A stretch of DNA of 64,000 bases, taken from contig DASZXK010000016.1 of NCBI GenBank assembly GCA_035545855.1, forward strand, positions 1 to 64,000, given 5' to 3'. The stretch comes from DASZVB01 sp035545855. GTDB lineage: Bacteria > Myxococcota_A > Polyangia > Polyangiales > Polyangiaceae. The position numbers and the translations under genes are program-made. Within the stretch, counting starts at the first letter, position 1. Each line of letters starts with the position of its first letter. Below are positions 33,352 through 40,643 of the stretch, piece by piece. The notes beneath the pieces were generated by a model. It was given only the letters and a program-made list of their open reading frames with translations. It was not told where the DNA came from and searched no databases.

Positions 33352-34137
33352 GTGGCCGAATCCCATTTCCGGGTGAGTGCAGCCGGCAGGACGGACGTGG
33401 GGCGCGAGCGCGACCACAACGAGGACCGCATGCTGCTCCGCCCAGACGTCGGGCTGTTCGTCGTGGCCGACGGAATGGGCGGTCACAACGCGGGCGAGGT
33501 CGCGAGTGCGCTCTGCGCGCTGTCGCTCGAGAACTGCTTCCTCGCGGCGCGGAGCGGCCCGCTGCCGGACGATCTCATGGCCGATCCGCGGCCCCTGTCG
33601 CTCGAGGAGCGAACCCTGGTCGCCGCCGCTCGAAAGGCGAACGCCGACGTGTTCGAGATCTCGAGAACTCATCCGCAGCACGGCGGCATGGGGACGACGC
33701 TCGTCGCTCTGCACGTCTCGGAGGCGACCAGAGAGATGCACGTCGCCCACGTCGGGGACAGCCGCTGCTACCGGCTCCGCGGGGGGAAGCTCGAGCAGCT
33801 CACGCGGGACCACTCCCTGATCAGCGACGCGATCGCGTTCAAGCCGGACATCACGGAGGCCGAGCTCGCGCTCTTCCCGAAGAACGTCATCTCCCGTTGC
33901 GTCGGGCGAGCACCATCCGTGGAGATAGACGTCCGCACGGAGAAGCTCGCGGCGGGCGACGTGTTGCTCGTCTGCTCGGACGGCCTGAGCTCCATGGTGG
34001 GCGACGACGTGATCCTCCGGTGCCTGTTGGAGAACGCGACCCCGGAGGCCGTGTGCCAGGCAGCGATCGACGCCGCGAACGCCGCGGGCGGGGCGGACAA
34101 CATCACCGTCATCGTCGTCCGGATCGACCCTGCCTGA
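33352..34137 (+). CDS. PP2C-family Ser/Thr protein phosphatase
   Basis: A 261-residue PPM phosphatase that would reverse Ser/Thr kinase phosphorylation, abundant in myxobacteria. Metal-binding motifs are complete: RDHNED, VVADGMGGHNAGEVAS, GMGTTLV, VAHVGDSRCYRLR, LTRDHS, CSDGLS and DNITVIVV. It is a single-domain cytoplasmic enzyme. I use GTG 33352, which gives the usual short lead before FRVSAAGRTDVG. GTG 33316 is an alternative start. No partner kinase is adjacent; the divergent GAF protein is the nearest signalling gene. Confidence 0.9.
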   Translation: MAESHFRVSAAGRTDVGRERDHNEDRMLLRPDVGLFVVADGMGGHNAGEVASALCALSLENCFLAARSGPLPDDLMADPRPLSLEERTLVAAARKANADVFEISRTHPQHGGMGTTLVALHVSEATREMHVAHVGDSRCYRLRGGKLEQLTRDHSLISDAIAFKPDITEAELALFPKNVISRCVGRAPSVEIDVRTEKLAAGDVLLVCSDGLSSMVGDDVILRCLLENATPEAVCQAAIDAANAAGGADNITVIVVRIDPA

Positions 34138-34173
34138 GCGAACGCCGTCTGGCGGCGGCACGGCTCGGGGCGC

Positions 34174-34503
34174 TCAGCCCACGATTTCCGTCGAAGAGAG
34201 CAGGCGTGCGGCGCAGTCGCGAAGCGCGTCCTCGTTCCACGACTCCGTGCGCGGGAAATGGGCGCGGAGGTAGTTCGCCATGCGCTCGACGCGATCCCGA
34301 CCCGGAAACCGCCCGAGATCGACGCGCCTGCCGACCGTGAGCGCGCCGTGCGCGACCTTCCGCGGGAACGCGGGACGCGCCGTCGGGGCCACGGCGTCCG
34401 TTCGCGGGGTCTCCCTCCGCTGCTCGTGATCGTGGTTCCGGAGCTGCTCGGTGAAGGTGACGCCCGGGTAGGCGCGGAGCTCGGCGCAGGTCAGCGTGTT
34501 CAT
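34174..34503 (-). CDS. Hypothetical protein
   Basis: A 109-residue hydrophilic protein beginning MNTLTCAELRAYPGVTF, with no signal peptide. A C-terminal helical segment WNEDALRDCAARLL is the most ordered-looking part. It converges on the PP2C gene and lies 68 bases downstream of a lipoprotein gene on the same strand. I recognise no family, and the possibility of a spurious frame cannot be excluded. Confidence 0.45.
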   Translation of the reverse strand: MNTLTCAELRAYPGVTFTEQLRNHDHEQRRETPRTDAVAPTARPAFPRKVAHGALTVGRRVDLGRFPGRDRVERMANYLRAHFPRTESWNEDALRDCAARLLSSTEIVG

Positions 34504-34571
34504 GGCCGGCCCGCTTTACCGAAGCGCGACGAGCGCGGCCAAAATTCGGGGCGGACCTGCCCCGGTCGGGG

Positions 34572-35126
34572 TCAGCGGCTGCCGGTCCGTCGTGCGGCGT
34601 TGGCCGTTCCTGCGTCCTTCACCGGTCCGCCCCCGCCGCCCGCGGAGCCTCCCGCGCCCGCGTCCTTGGCGGGGCCGCCGCCGCCACCCGCGGCGCCGCC
34701 GCTCCCGAGACCTCCGGACCCGCCCGAACCGCCGCCGGTCGAGCCGATGGAGGTGCACTCGCCCGAGCCGCACGTGGCCGAGTACGAACAGCTCCCGCCC
34801 ATGAACTGGCAGCTTCCGGAGAACGTCGGCGGGGCTCCGGCGGACGCCGCGAGCTGACCCGTGCAATGGACGTCCGAGTTCGCGAACGAGACGCTCGTCG
34901 GGCCGGCAGAACCGGAGACGGTCATGCCGTCCGCGCACTGCATCGTGAACGAGCACCCGTTCTGGGTCACCGTGCAGGTGGAGGTCTCCGGGCACGTCCC
35001 GGAGAGCGACCAGCTACCGCCGATCCGCTCGCACGTGCCGCTCCCTCCCGAGTCGTCCCCGCCGCAGGCGGCGAAGAGCGACGAGAACAGAAGGAGAGAG
35101 AGCGCCGCGCGACGAACGGAGGCCAT
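34572..35126 (-). CDS. Lipoprotein with C-terminal Gly-rich tail
   Basis: A 184-residue lipoprotein (lipobox FAAC) with a Cys-rich core: CERIGGSWSLSGTC, CTVTQNGCSFTMQC and CTGQLAASAG...CQFMGGSCSY. From about residue 125 it becomes Gly/Ser-rich to the end. The tail contains two 15-residue repeats, GG(A/S)AGGGGGP(A/V)KDAG, one residue apart. Most lipoproteins of this kind have the Gly-rich part directly after the anchor, so this one is inverted. ATG 35126 begins MASVRRAAL. Structural envelope role inferred. Confidence 0.7.
   Translation of the reverse strand: MASVRRAALSLLLFSSLFAACGGDDSGGSGTCERIGGSWSLSGTCPETSTCTVTQNGCSFTMQCADGMTVSGSAGPTSVSFANSDVHCTGQLAASAGAPPTFSGSCQFMGGSCSYSATCGSGECTSIGSTGGGSGGSGGLGSGGAAGGGGGPAKDAGAGGSAGGGGGPVKDAGTANAARRTGSR
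34608..34700 (-). repeat. Two 45-bp repeats in lipoprotein tail
   Basis: The bases 34656-34700 and 34608-34652 encode two nearly identical 15-residue stretches, GG(A/S)AGGGGGP(A/V)KDAG, separated by one alanine codon. This is a candidate for slippage-driven length variation. Confidence 0.6.
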
Positions 35127-35261
35127 GGGGGACACGGTAACGCGCCGCGAACGAGCCTTCATGAGCACTTTTTCGGGGTTCCGGCGCCTTCGAGCGCTGG
35201 CCTCGACCCGATTCGCCGCGGGGCTTGGCTCGGCTGGAGCGTCCCGGGCACACTCCCTCGG

Positions 35262-36395
35262 ATGACCACGGGCGCCATCGACCTCGGCGAGGGTTCGGTC
35301 GCGCTCGCGCCGCCGGGTCTCGCCGCGCGCTTCGGGGAGTTCCTGGCAGTGGGTGGGGCGACGCTCGCGCTCCTCCCGCTCGCGTGGCTCGCGCCGAAGC
35401 TCGTGGGAACGGACGACGCGGAGCTCGCCGCGGGATTCTTCACGTTCCACGTCGCGTTCGTCCTGAACGACCCGCACTTCTCCGTGACGTACCTGCTCTT
35501 CTACGACGACGTCCGGCGTCGCGCGTTCGGGGACGCCTTCGGGCGCGCGCAGCGCATCCGTTACCTGGTCGCGGGCTTCGTCGTTCCCGCGCTCCTCGTC
35601 GGCTGGGCCGCGGTCGCCGTCGCGCGGCACTCGGCGCGTCTACTCGGCTTCGAGATCCAGCTCATGTTCCTGCTCGTCGGGTGGCACTACGTGAAGCAGG
35701 GCTTCGGCGTGCTCTCGACGCTCGCGGCGAGGCGGGGGAGGAAGATCCGTCCCCGGGAACGCCTTGCGCTCCTCTTCCACTGCTACGCCGCCTGGGGATT
35801 CGCGTGGGCGAACCCCGCGACGCCCGCCGGGGACTTCGAAGAGAAAGGCGTCGTGTTTCGCTCGGTCGCTCATCCGCGGTGGCTCGAGCTCGTCACCGGG
35901 AGCGTGCTCGCGGCGAGCGTCCTCGTGCTCGCGTGGGCGCTCGTCGTGGAACGGAGGCGAGCGGAAGCGAGGATGCCGCTCGGACCGTTCGTCGTCTTCC
36001 TGATCAGCGTCTGGGTCTGGAGCGTCTTCTCCGCGGTGAACCCGATCGTCCGCTACTTCGTCCCGGCGCTCCACTCGCTCCAGTACCTGTACTTCGTCGG
36101 TCTCCTCCGTCGTGCCGAGCTCCGGGAGTCTGCGGGCGCGTTCTCGCCTCCTCTCACGTCGCGGCTCGTGCTCTTCGCGCTCTCCGCGCTCGGCCTCGGC
36201 TTCGTCCTGTTCCACGGCGTGCCCGGGATCCTCGACGCAACCCTCTTCGGCCGACGTCGAGCGCCGGACGACCTCGGCCCGACGCCGTTCTTCGCCGCGT
36301 TCTTCGTCGTGGTGAACCTCCACCACTACGTGATGGACGCCGTCATCTGGCGCCGAGAAAACCCGAAGATGCAGCTCCTCGCCCGGAAACGGTGA
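35262..36395 (+). CDS. Membrane protein with conserved His motifs
   Basis: A 377-residue protein with eight or nine transmembrane helices. Histidines sit inside or at the ends of helices in motif-like contexts: FHVAFVLNDPHF (helix 2 end), GWHYVKQGFG, PALHSLQYLYF and NLHHYVMDAVIW near the C-terminus. This spacing recalls membrane di-iron or haem-binding enzymes such as the Brp/Blh beta-carotene dioxygenases, but I cannot assign it to a family. Homologues are, as far as I recall, present in other myxobacteria as uncharacterised proteins. The gene ends six bases before the von Willebrand lipoprotein gene. Confidence 0.7.
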   Translation: MTTGAIDLGEGSVALAPPGLAARFGEFLAVGGATLALLPLAWLAPKLVGTDDAELAAGFFTFHVAFVLNDPHFSVTYLLFYDDVRRRAFGDAFGRAQRIRYLVAGFVVPALLVGWAAVAVARHSARLLGFEIQLMFLLVGWHYVKQGFGVLSTLAARRGRKIRPRERLALLFHCYAAWGFAWANPATPAGDFEEKGVVFRSVAHPRWLELVTGSVLAASVLVLAWALVVERRRAEARMPLGPFVVFLISVWVWSVFSAVNPIVRYFVPALHSLQYLYFVGLLRRAELRESAGAFSPPLTSRLVLFALSALGLGFVLFHGVPGILDATLFGRRRAPDDLGPTPFFAAFFVVVNLHHYVMDAVIWRRENPKMQLLARKR

Positions 36396-36401
36396 TATGC
36401 G

Positions 36402-37679
36402 ATGGAGAGGGAGGTCCCGATGGGTGGCGCAGAGAAGAATTCGGTGAGACGGGAGCGGTTTCGCTGGGGATACGCGGGCGCCATCGCGCTCCTCGCGACG
36501 GTGCATCCCGCATGCGGTTCGGATTCGACCTCTGCGGTGGTCGCGAAGGACGGCGGCGGGCAGGCCGGCAGCCCCGGAGTGTGCTCGCCCGGTGACACGA
36601 GGGCCTGCGTCGGCGCCGCGGCGTGTGCGGGCGGCCAGCGGTGTGGGAACGACTCGACGTGGGGGCTCTGCGACTGCGGTTCGGGGTCGGGCGGTGGCGG
36701 CGGCCTGTCGGGATCGGGGGGCGCGAGCGGCGGTGTTCCCGGGGCCGGCGGGGCAGGAGGCGGTGCCGGTGGGTTCGGCGGCGAGGGCGGCCTCTCCGGG
36801 ACACCGGACTCGGGCACGGATTCGGGTGAATCGAACGGATCGGGGGGTTCTCCGGTCGATTCGGATTCCGGATCGGGTGGCGCGGGCAATGGTGGCGCCG
36901 CATCGGGTGGCGCGGGCAACGGTGGTGCGGGCAACGGTGGCGCCGCATCCGGTGGCGCCTCGGCGGGCGGCAACGGTTCTGGAGGAGTCGCGTCTTCCGG
37001 CGGCGCTCAGGGAGCCGGCGGAAACGGCCCACTCCTCGACGCGGGACCGCCCGTCGCCCTGTTCGTCATGCTGGATCGATCGGGAAGCATGATCACCGGA
37101 TTCCCAACCGGAAGCCCGCAGAGCTGGGCGCACGGCAGCACGGCTCTCGAAGGGTTCGTCTCGGATCCCGCGACGCGCGGGGTGGACGTCGGGCTCGGTT
37201 TCTTCCCGACGGCGCCGTCGAACGGGTACGCGTGCGGGGACGGCACCGGATCGGGAGACAGCTGCGGAACCCCGGTCGTGGAGATCGGCCCAGCCGGGGA
37301 GAACGCCGCCGCGATTTCGTCGGCGCTCACGAACGACCAGCCGACCCCGCTGAACCTGACTCCGACCGAGTGCGCGCTCATCGGCATCGTCGAACACTGC
37401 AAGGCATGGACGCAGAGTCACGGCGAGCCGTGCGCCGGCGTTCTCGTCACGGACGGAGATCCGTCCATCTGCAGCACGGACCAGAACGTGCTCGCGAAGA
37501 TCCTGGCGGACGGCAAGACGGCAGGCGTGACGACCTTCGTCATCGGGCTCACCGGCGCCACAGCGAATTTCCTGAACACCATGGCGCAAGCCGGCGGCTC
37601 CGGCACCGCATTCGACGGCTCCGCGAGCGCCGATGCGATTCAGAAGGCCCTGTCGGACATCGCCGCTCTCGTGCGGTGA
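36402..37679 (+). CDS. VWA-domain lipoprotein with GDTRAC module
   Basis: A 425-residue lipoprotein (lipobox HPAC). After the anchor comes the Cys module CSPGDTRACVGAAACAGGQ followed by W-x2-CDCG, also found in the protein at 22444. Then comes a linker of about 110 residues of Gly/Ser/Asn, then a von Willebrand factor A domain (about 215-425). Its MIDAS begins DRSGS (225-229), and VLVTDGDPSIC carries the later acidic motif. Such domains bind protein ligands through a divalent metal, so a surface adhesin or sensor role is likely. The alternative start ATG 36420 gives a shorter n-region. Six bases separate it from the membrane gene upstream. Confidence 0.85.
   Translation: MEREVPMGGAEKNSVRRERFRWGYAGAIALLATVHPACGSDSTSAVVAKDGGGQAGSPGVCSPGDTRACVGAAACAGGQRCGNDSTWGLCDCGSGSGGGGGLSGSGGASGGVPGAGGAGGGAGGFGGEGGLSGTPDSGTDSGESNGSGGSPVDSDSGSGGAGNGGAASGGAGNGGAGNGGAASGGASAGGNGSGGVASSGGAQGAGGNGPLLDAGPPVALFVMLDRSGSMITGFPTGSPQSWAHGSTALEGFVSDPATRGVDVGLGFFPTAPSNGYACGDGTGSGDSCGTPVVEIGPAGENAAAISSALTNDQPTPLNLTPTECALIGIVEHCKAWTQSHGEPCAGVLVTDGDPSICSTDQNVLAKILADGKTAGVTTFVIGLTGATANFLNTMAQAGGSGTAFDGSASADAIQKALSDIAALVR
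36875..36960 (+). repeat. Gly-linker repeat tract in VWA lipoprotein
   Basis: A 30-base unit beginning GGGTGGCGCGGGCAA recurs, with a partial 18-base duplication, encoding GGAGNGGAAS-type runs. The sequence is prone to slippage and could vary between strains. Confidence 0.55.
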
Positions 37680-37865
37680 ACGGTCGGGTAGCGTGCGCGC
37701 GCAAACCGTGCATGACGCGATGGTTCGCAGAGATGCAAACGATCATCGTCACGCGAATCGGACCTCGACGGAAAGAGCGCGCGCGAGCGGCTCCACGTGA
37801 CGAGCTCCATCGCGCGTGCGAAGATTCTCCGACCGGACGCGGGCGTCCTGCCCACGTCGATCAGC

Positions 37866-38429
37866 ATGAGGGGACCCATTCGCCCGCCGTTCGTGCTCGA
37901 AACCAACCTCGCTCCGGACGAGGTGAAGGCGCGCGTGGAGGAGATGCTCCGCTCGGAGGGTCGGCGTCTCTGCGGCCTCTCGTTCGACGGCCGCATCGAG
38001 CTCCACGTGCCGCCCGAGCGCAGGCACCTCTGGTCTCCGGAGCTCCGGGTGGACGTGATCCGGACGGAGCACGGGTCGCGGCTCGGCGGCGCCTACGGCC
38101 CGCACCCGCACGTCTGGTCCGCGTACGTCGCGCTCTATGCGTTGCTCGGGATGGGCGCGTTCGTCGCGGGCACGTTCGGCTTCGCCGAGTGGGCAATCCG
38201 GGAGAGACCGGTCGCGCTCTATGCCCTCGTCCCGGCGCTGCTCGGCGCGGTCGGGCTCTATGCCCTCTCCCTCCTCGGTCAGAGTCTCGCCGCGGAACAG
38301 ATGGATGAGCTCCGTGATGCGCTCGTGGCGGAGCTGGTTCGTCCGCGGACGACGGCGCCGCCCCGATCGGGGGTCCGCGCTCGGGTTCCCGGGCAGGAAG
38401 AAGTACGAGCGGGCCGTCGAGCGGGGTGA
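37866..38429 (+). CDS. Hypothetical two-helix membrane protein
   Basis: About 187 residues. The N-terminal soluble part (MRGPIRPPFVLETNLAPDEV...RLCGLSFDGRIELHV) has mixed alpha/beta character and a conserved-looking basic-proline start. Two transmembrane helices follow (about 85-130), then an amphipathic helix and a basic tail. I chose ATG 37866 by this start; the frame is open to a GTG at 37797. It heads the packed operon running to 42763. Function unknown. Confidence 0.6.
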   Translation: MRGPIRPPFVLETNLAPDEVKARVEEMLRSEGRRLCGLSFDGRIELHVPPERRHLWSPELRVDVIRTEHGSRLGGAYGPHPHVWSAYVALYALLGMGAFVAGTFGFAEWAIRERPVALYALVPALLGAVGLYALSLLGQSLAAEQMDELRDALVAELVRPRTTAPPRSGVRARVPGQEEVRAGRRAG

Positions 38430-38554
38430 GGCGGCGCGAGCTCCTGGGGCTCGAGGGCCCCGAACGGCCCGTCCTGAAACGACTGTTCGACGTCGGGTCC
38501 GGGCGCCAGCCGCCGTCTTCCGGGGTGCCAGACCGGATCTTCCGCCCTCCGGGC

Positions 38555-39289
38555 ATGATGGTTCGAGCTCTCGGCATCGTGGCGTACGCCGCGTTCAACG
38601 CGGCCTTCCTCTATTTCATCGGCTTCACCCTCGGCGTCGTCGTGCCGCGCACGGTGGACTCGGCGGGGGATACGGCCCCGCTCCTCGCGTTCGCCGTGGA
38701 CGCGTCGCTCATCGCCTTCTTCGGCGTCGTCCACAGCGTCATGGCGCGTGCAGGGTTCAAGCAGGGCCTGTCGAGGATCCTGCCCCGGTCCGCGGAACGG
38801 CCCCTCTACGTGCTCGTCGCGAGCCTCCAGCTCGCGCTCGTCTGCTGGCAGTGGCAGCCGGTCGGCGGAGTCGTGTGGAGCGTGGGCGGCGGTCTCGGGA
38901 CGCTCCTCCTCGTTCTGAGCGCCCTCGGGTGGGGGCTCGTCCTCGCGAGCTCGTACTCGATCGACCACTTCGAGCTCTTCGGCCTCAAGCAGGCCTTCGG
39001 CCGGGCGGCCCCCGCGCCGGTGTTTCGCGTGCCGTTCCTCTACCGGATCGTGCGCCACCCCCTCTACCTCGGGATCCTCGTCGGGCTCTGGGTGGCGCCG
39101 GTCATGACGGGGAGCCACCTGCTCCTCGCGGCCCTGTTCACCGTTTACATCCTCGTCGGGGTGCAGCACGAGGAGCGGGATCTCGTCCGCGTCTTCGGGG
39201 ACGAGTACCGGCGCTACCGCGCCGCGGTTCCGATGCTGCTGCCGTTCCCGCGGCCAGGTCGCGGCGTTCCGGAGGTTCGACTAACCTGA
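38555..39289 (+). CDS. mddA: MddA-like S-methyltransferase, NnrU/ICMT fold
   Basis: A 244-residue integral membrane protein with five or six helices. The characteristic MddA order is FLYFIGFTLGVVVPRTVDS, VVHSVMARAGFK, WQWQPVGGVVW, SIDHFELFGLKQ, RHPLYLG and EERDLVRVFGDEYRRY. MddA converts methanethiol to dimethyl sulfide with SAM; the RHPLYLG and final EER/YRRY parts form the SAM site of the isoprenylcysteine methyltransferase fold. ATG 38555 matches family length; GTG 38426 overlapping the previous stop would add 43 residues. It sits five bases before the hydrolase gene. The substrate is inferred from family only. Confidence 0.75.
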   Translation: MMVRALGIVAYAAFNAAFLYFIGFTLGVVVPRTVDSAGDTAPLLAFAVDASLIAFFGVVHSVMARAGFKQGLSRILPRSAERPLYVLVASLQLALVCWQWQPVGGVVWSVGGGLGTLLLVLSALGWGLVLASSYSIDHFELFGLKQAFGRAAPAPVFRVPFLYRIVRHPLYLGILVGLWVAPVMTGSHLLLAALFTVYILVGVQHEERDLVRVFGDEYRRYRAAVPMLLPFPRPGRGVPEVRLT

Positions 39290-39293
39290 TGAG

Positions 39294-40643
39294 GTGCCGC
39301 CGAGGATCCGGTTCTTCCAGAGCCCCCGTGGGCAACGCATCGCCTACGCGATGGACGGAAAGGGCCCGGTCCTCGTGCTGCCGGCGTGGTGGGTCAGCCA
39401 CGTCGAGCGCGACTTCGAGGACCCCGCGTTTCGAGGGTTCTTCACGCGCCTCGCGGAGTCGCTGACGGTCGTTCGCTACGATCGGGCCGGGGTGGGCCTG
39501 AGCGACAGGACGCGCGAGGCCCTCACGCTCGAGGACGAGCTCGCGACGCTCGAGGCGCTGGTCGACGAGGTCGGGGCGGACGAGATTGCACTCTTCGGCG
39601 GCTCCTGCGGGGGCCCGCCTGCCATCGCCTACGCGGCGAAGCATCCGTCTCGCGTCACTCACCTCGTGCTCTTCGGAGCGTACGCGCAGGGGAGCGGGCT
39701 CGTCACCCGGGCCGTGAGGGAAGCGATGCTGGGGCTCGTGCGGACGAGCTGGGGCCTCGGCGCGAAGGCGCTCTTCGATCTCTTCCACCCCGATCACACG
39801 GGCGAGGAGCGCCACCGGTTTTCGTCCCTGCAGCGCGACTGGGCCACGCCGGAGATGGCGGCGCGGCTCCTCGAGCTCACCTACGACATGGACGTCTCGC
39901 CGCTGCTCTCGAAAGTCTCGGCCCCGACGCTCGTGCTCCATCGAACGGGCGATCGTGCGATTCCCTTCGAGCACGGGCGAGAGCTTGCTTCCCGGATCCG
40001 TGGCGCCGAGCTCGCGTCGCTTCCGGGGAACGCGCACCTCCCGTGGCTCGGTGACTGGGCGGCCGTCGCTCGAGCCGTGCTCGCGTTCATCGCTCCTCCC
40101 CGCGCGGAGCGCACGGACGAGAACGCGTTCGTCCGCGAGGGGGACGTGTGGCGCGTCGCGTTCGGCGGTCGGGTGTGCCACCTCAGGCACGCGCGCGGCC
40201 TCGGAGATCTGGCGCGGCTCCTCGCGCAACCCGGGACGGAGTTCTCCGCCGCGGCGCTCATGGCCGGCGTGGAGGTCGAGCGACCGAGCATGCAGCCCGT
40301 CCTGGACGACTCTGCGCGAGACGCGCTCCGCGAACGGATCGACGCGCTGGACCAGCAGATCCGTCTCGCCGAAGCCGCTGGAAGCGACGCGGCGCTCGCC
40401 GCCACGGAAGAGCGAGACCGGCTGATTCGCGAGCTCGCCTCGGCGACGGGGCTCGGCGGCCGTCCGCGCGCGTTCGCGGAGGCGACGGAGCGCGCCCGGA
40501 AGGCCGTCACCGCGCGGATCCGGGACAGCATCGAGAAGATCCGCGCGGAGCTCCCGGAGCTCGGCGCGCACCTCGACGGCGCGATCGCGACGGGGGTCAC
40601 CTGCGTGTATCGGCCGGAAGGGGACGTCGCCTGGCGGACGTGA
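39294..40643 (+). CDS. Alpha/beta hydrolase with C-terminal helical module
   Basis: A 449-residue protein. Residues 1-270 are an alpha/beta hydrolase of the group often attached to adenylate cyclases (YDRAGVGLSDR; nucleophile elbow GGSCG; acid in HRTGDRAIPF; His in GNAHLPWLGD). From about residue 285 a second module follows: a beta start (GDVWRVAFGGRVCHL), GLGDLARLLAQPG, a charged coiled-coil helix, then ATGLGGR, ARKAVTARIRDSI and YRPEGDVAW. I know this tail from the C-termini of large ATPase/LuxR- and cyclase-type regulators in actinobacteria, where its function is unnamed. Here no kinase, cyclase or HTH is present. The GTG start and GTGA overlap with the next gene indicate translational coupling. 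Confidence 0.8.
   Translation: MPPRIRFFQSPRGQRIAYAMDGKGPVLVLPAWWVSHVERDFEDPAFRGFFTRLAESLTVVRYDRAGVGLSDRTREALTLEDELATLEALVDEVGADEIALFGGSCGGPPAIAYAAKHPSRVTHLVLFGAYAQGSGLVTRAVREAMLGLVRTSWGLGAKALFDLFHPDHTGEERHRFSSLQRDWATPEMAARLLELTYDMDVSPLLSKVSAPTLVLHRTGDRAIPFEHGRELASRIRGAELASLPGNAHLPWLGDWAAVARAVLAFIAPPRAERTDENAFVREGDVWRVAFGGRVCHLRHARGLGDLARLLAQPGTEFSAAALMAGVEVERPSMQPVLDDSARDALRERIDALDQQIRLAEAAGSDAALAATEERDRLIRELASATGLGGRPRAFAEATERARKAVTARIRDSIEKIRAELPELGAHLDGAIATGVTCVYRPEGDVAWRT

Noticed and set aside
36875..36960. Possible CRISPR-like or minisatellite array
   Set aside because: The repeats are in-frame Gly-linker codons inside a lipoprotein gene, without unique spacers.
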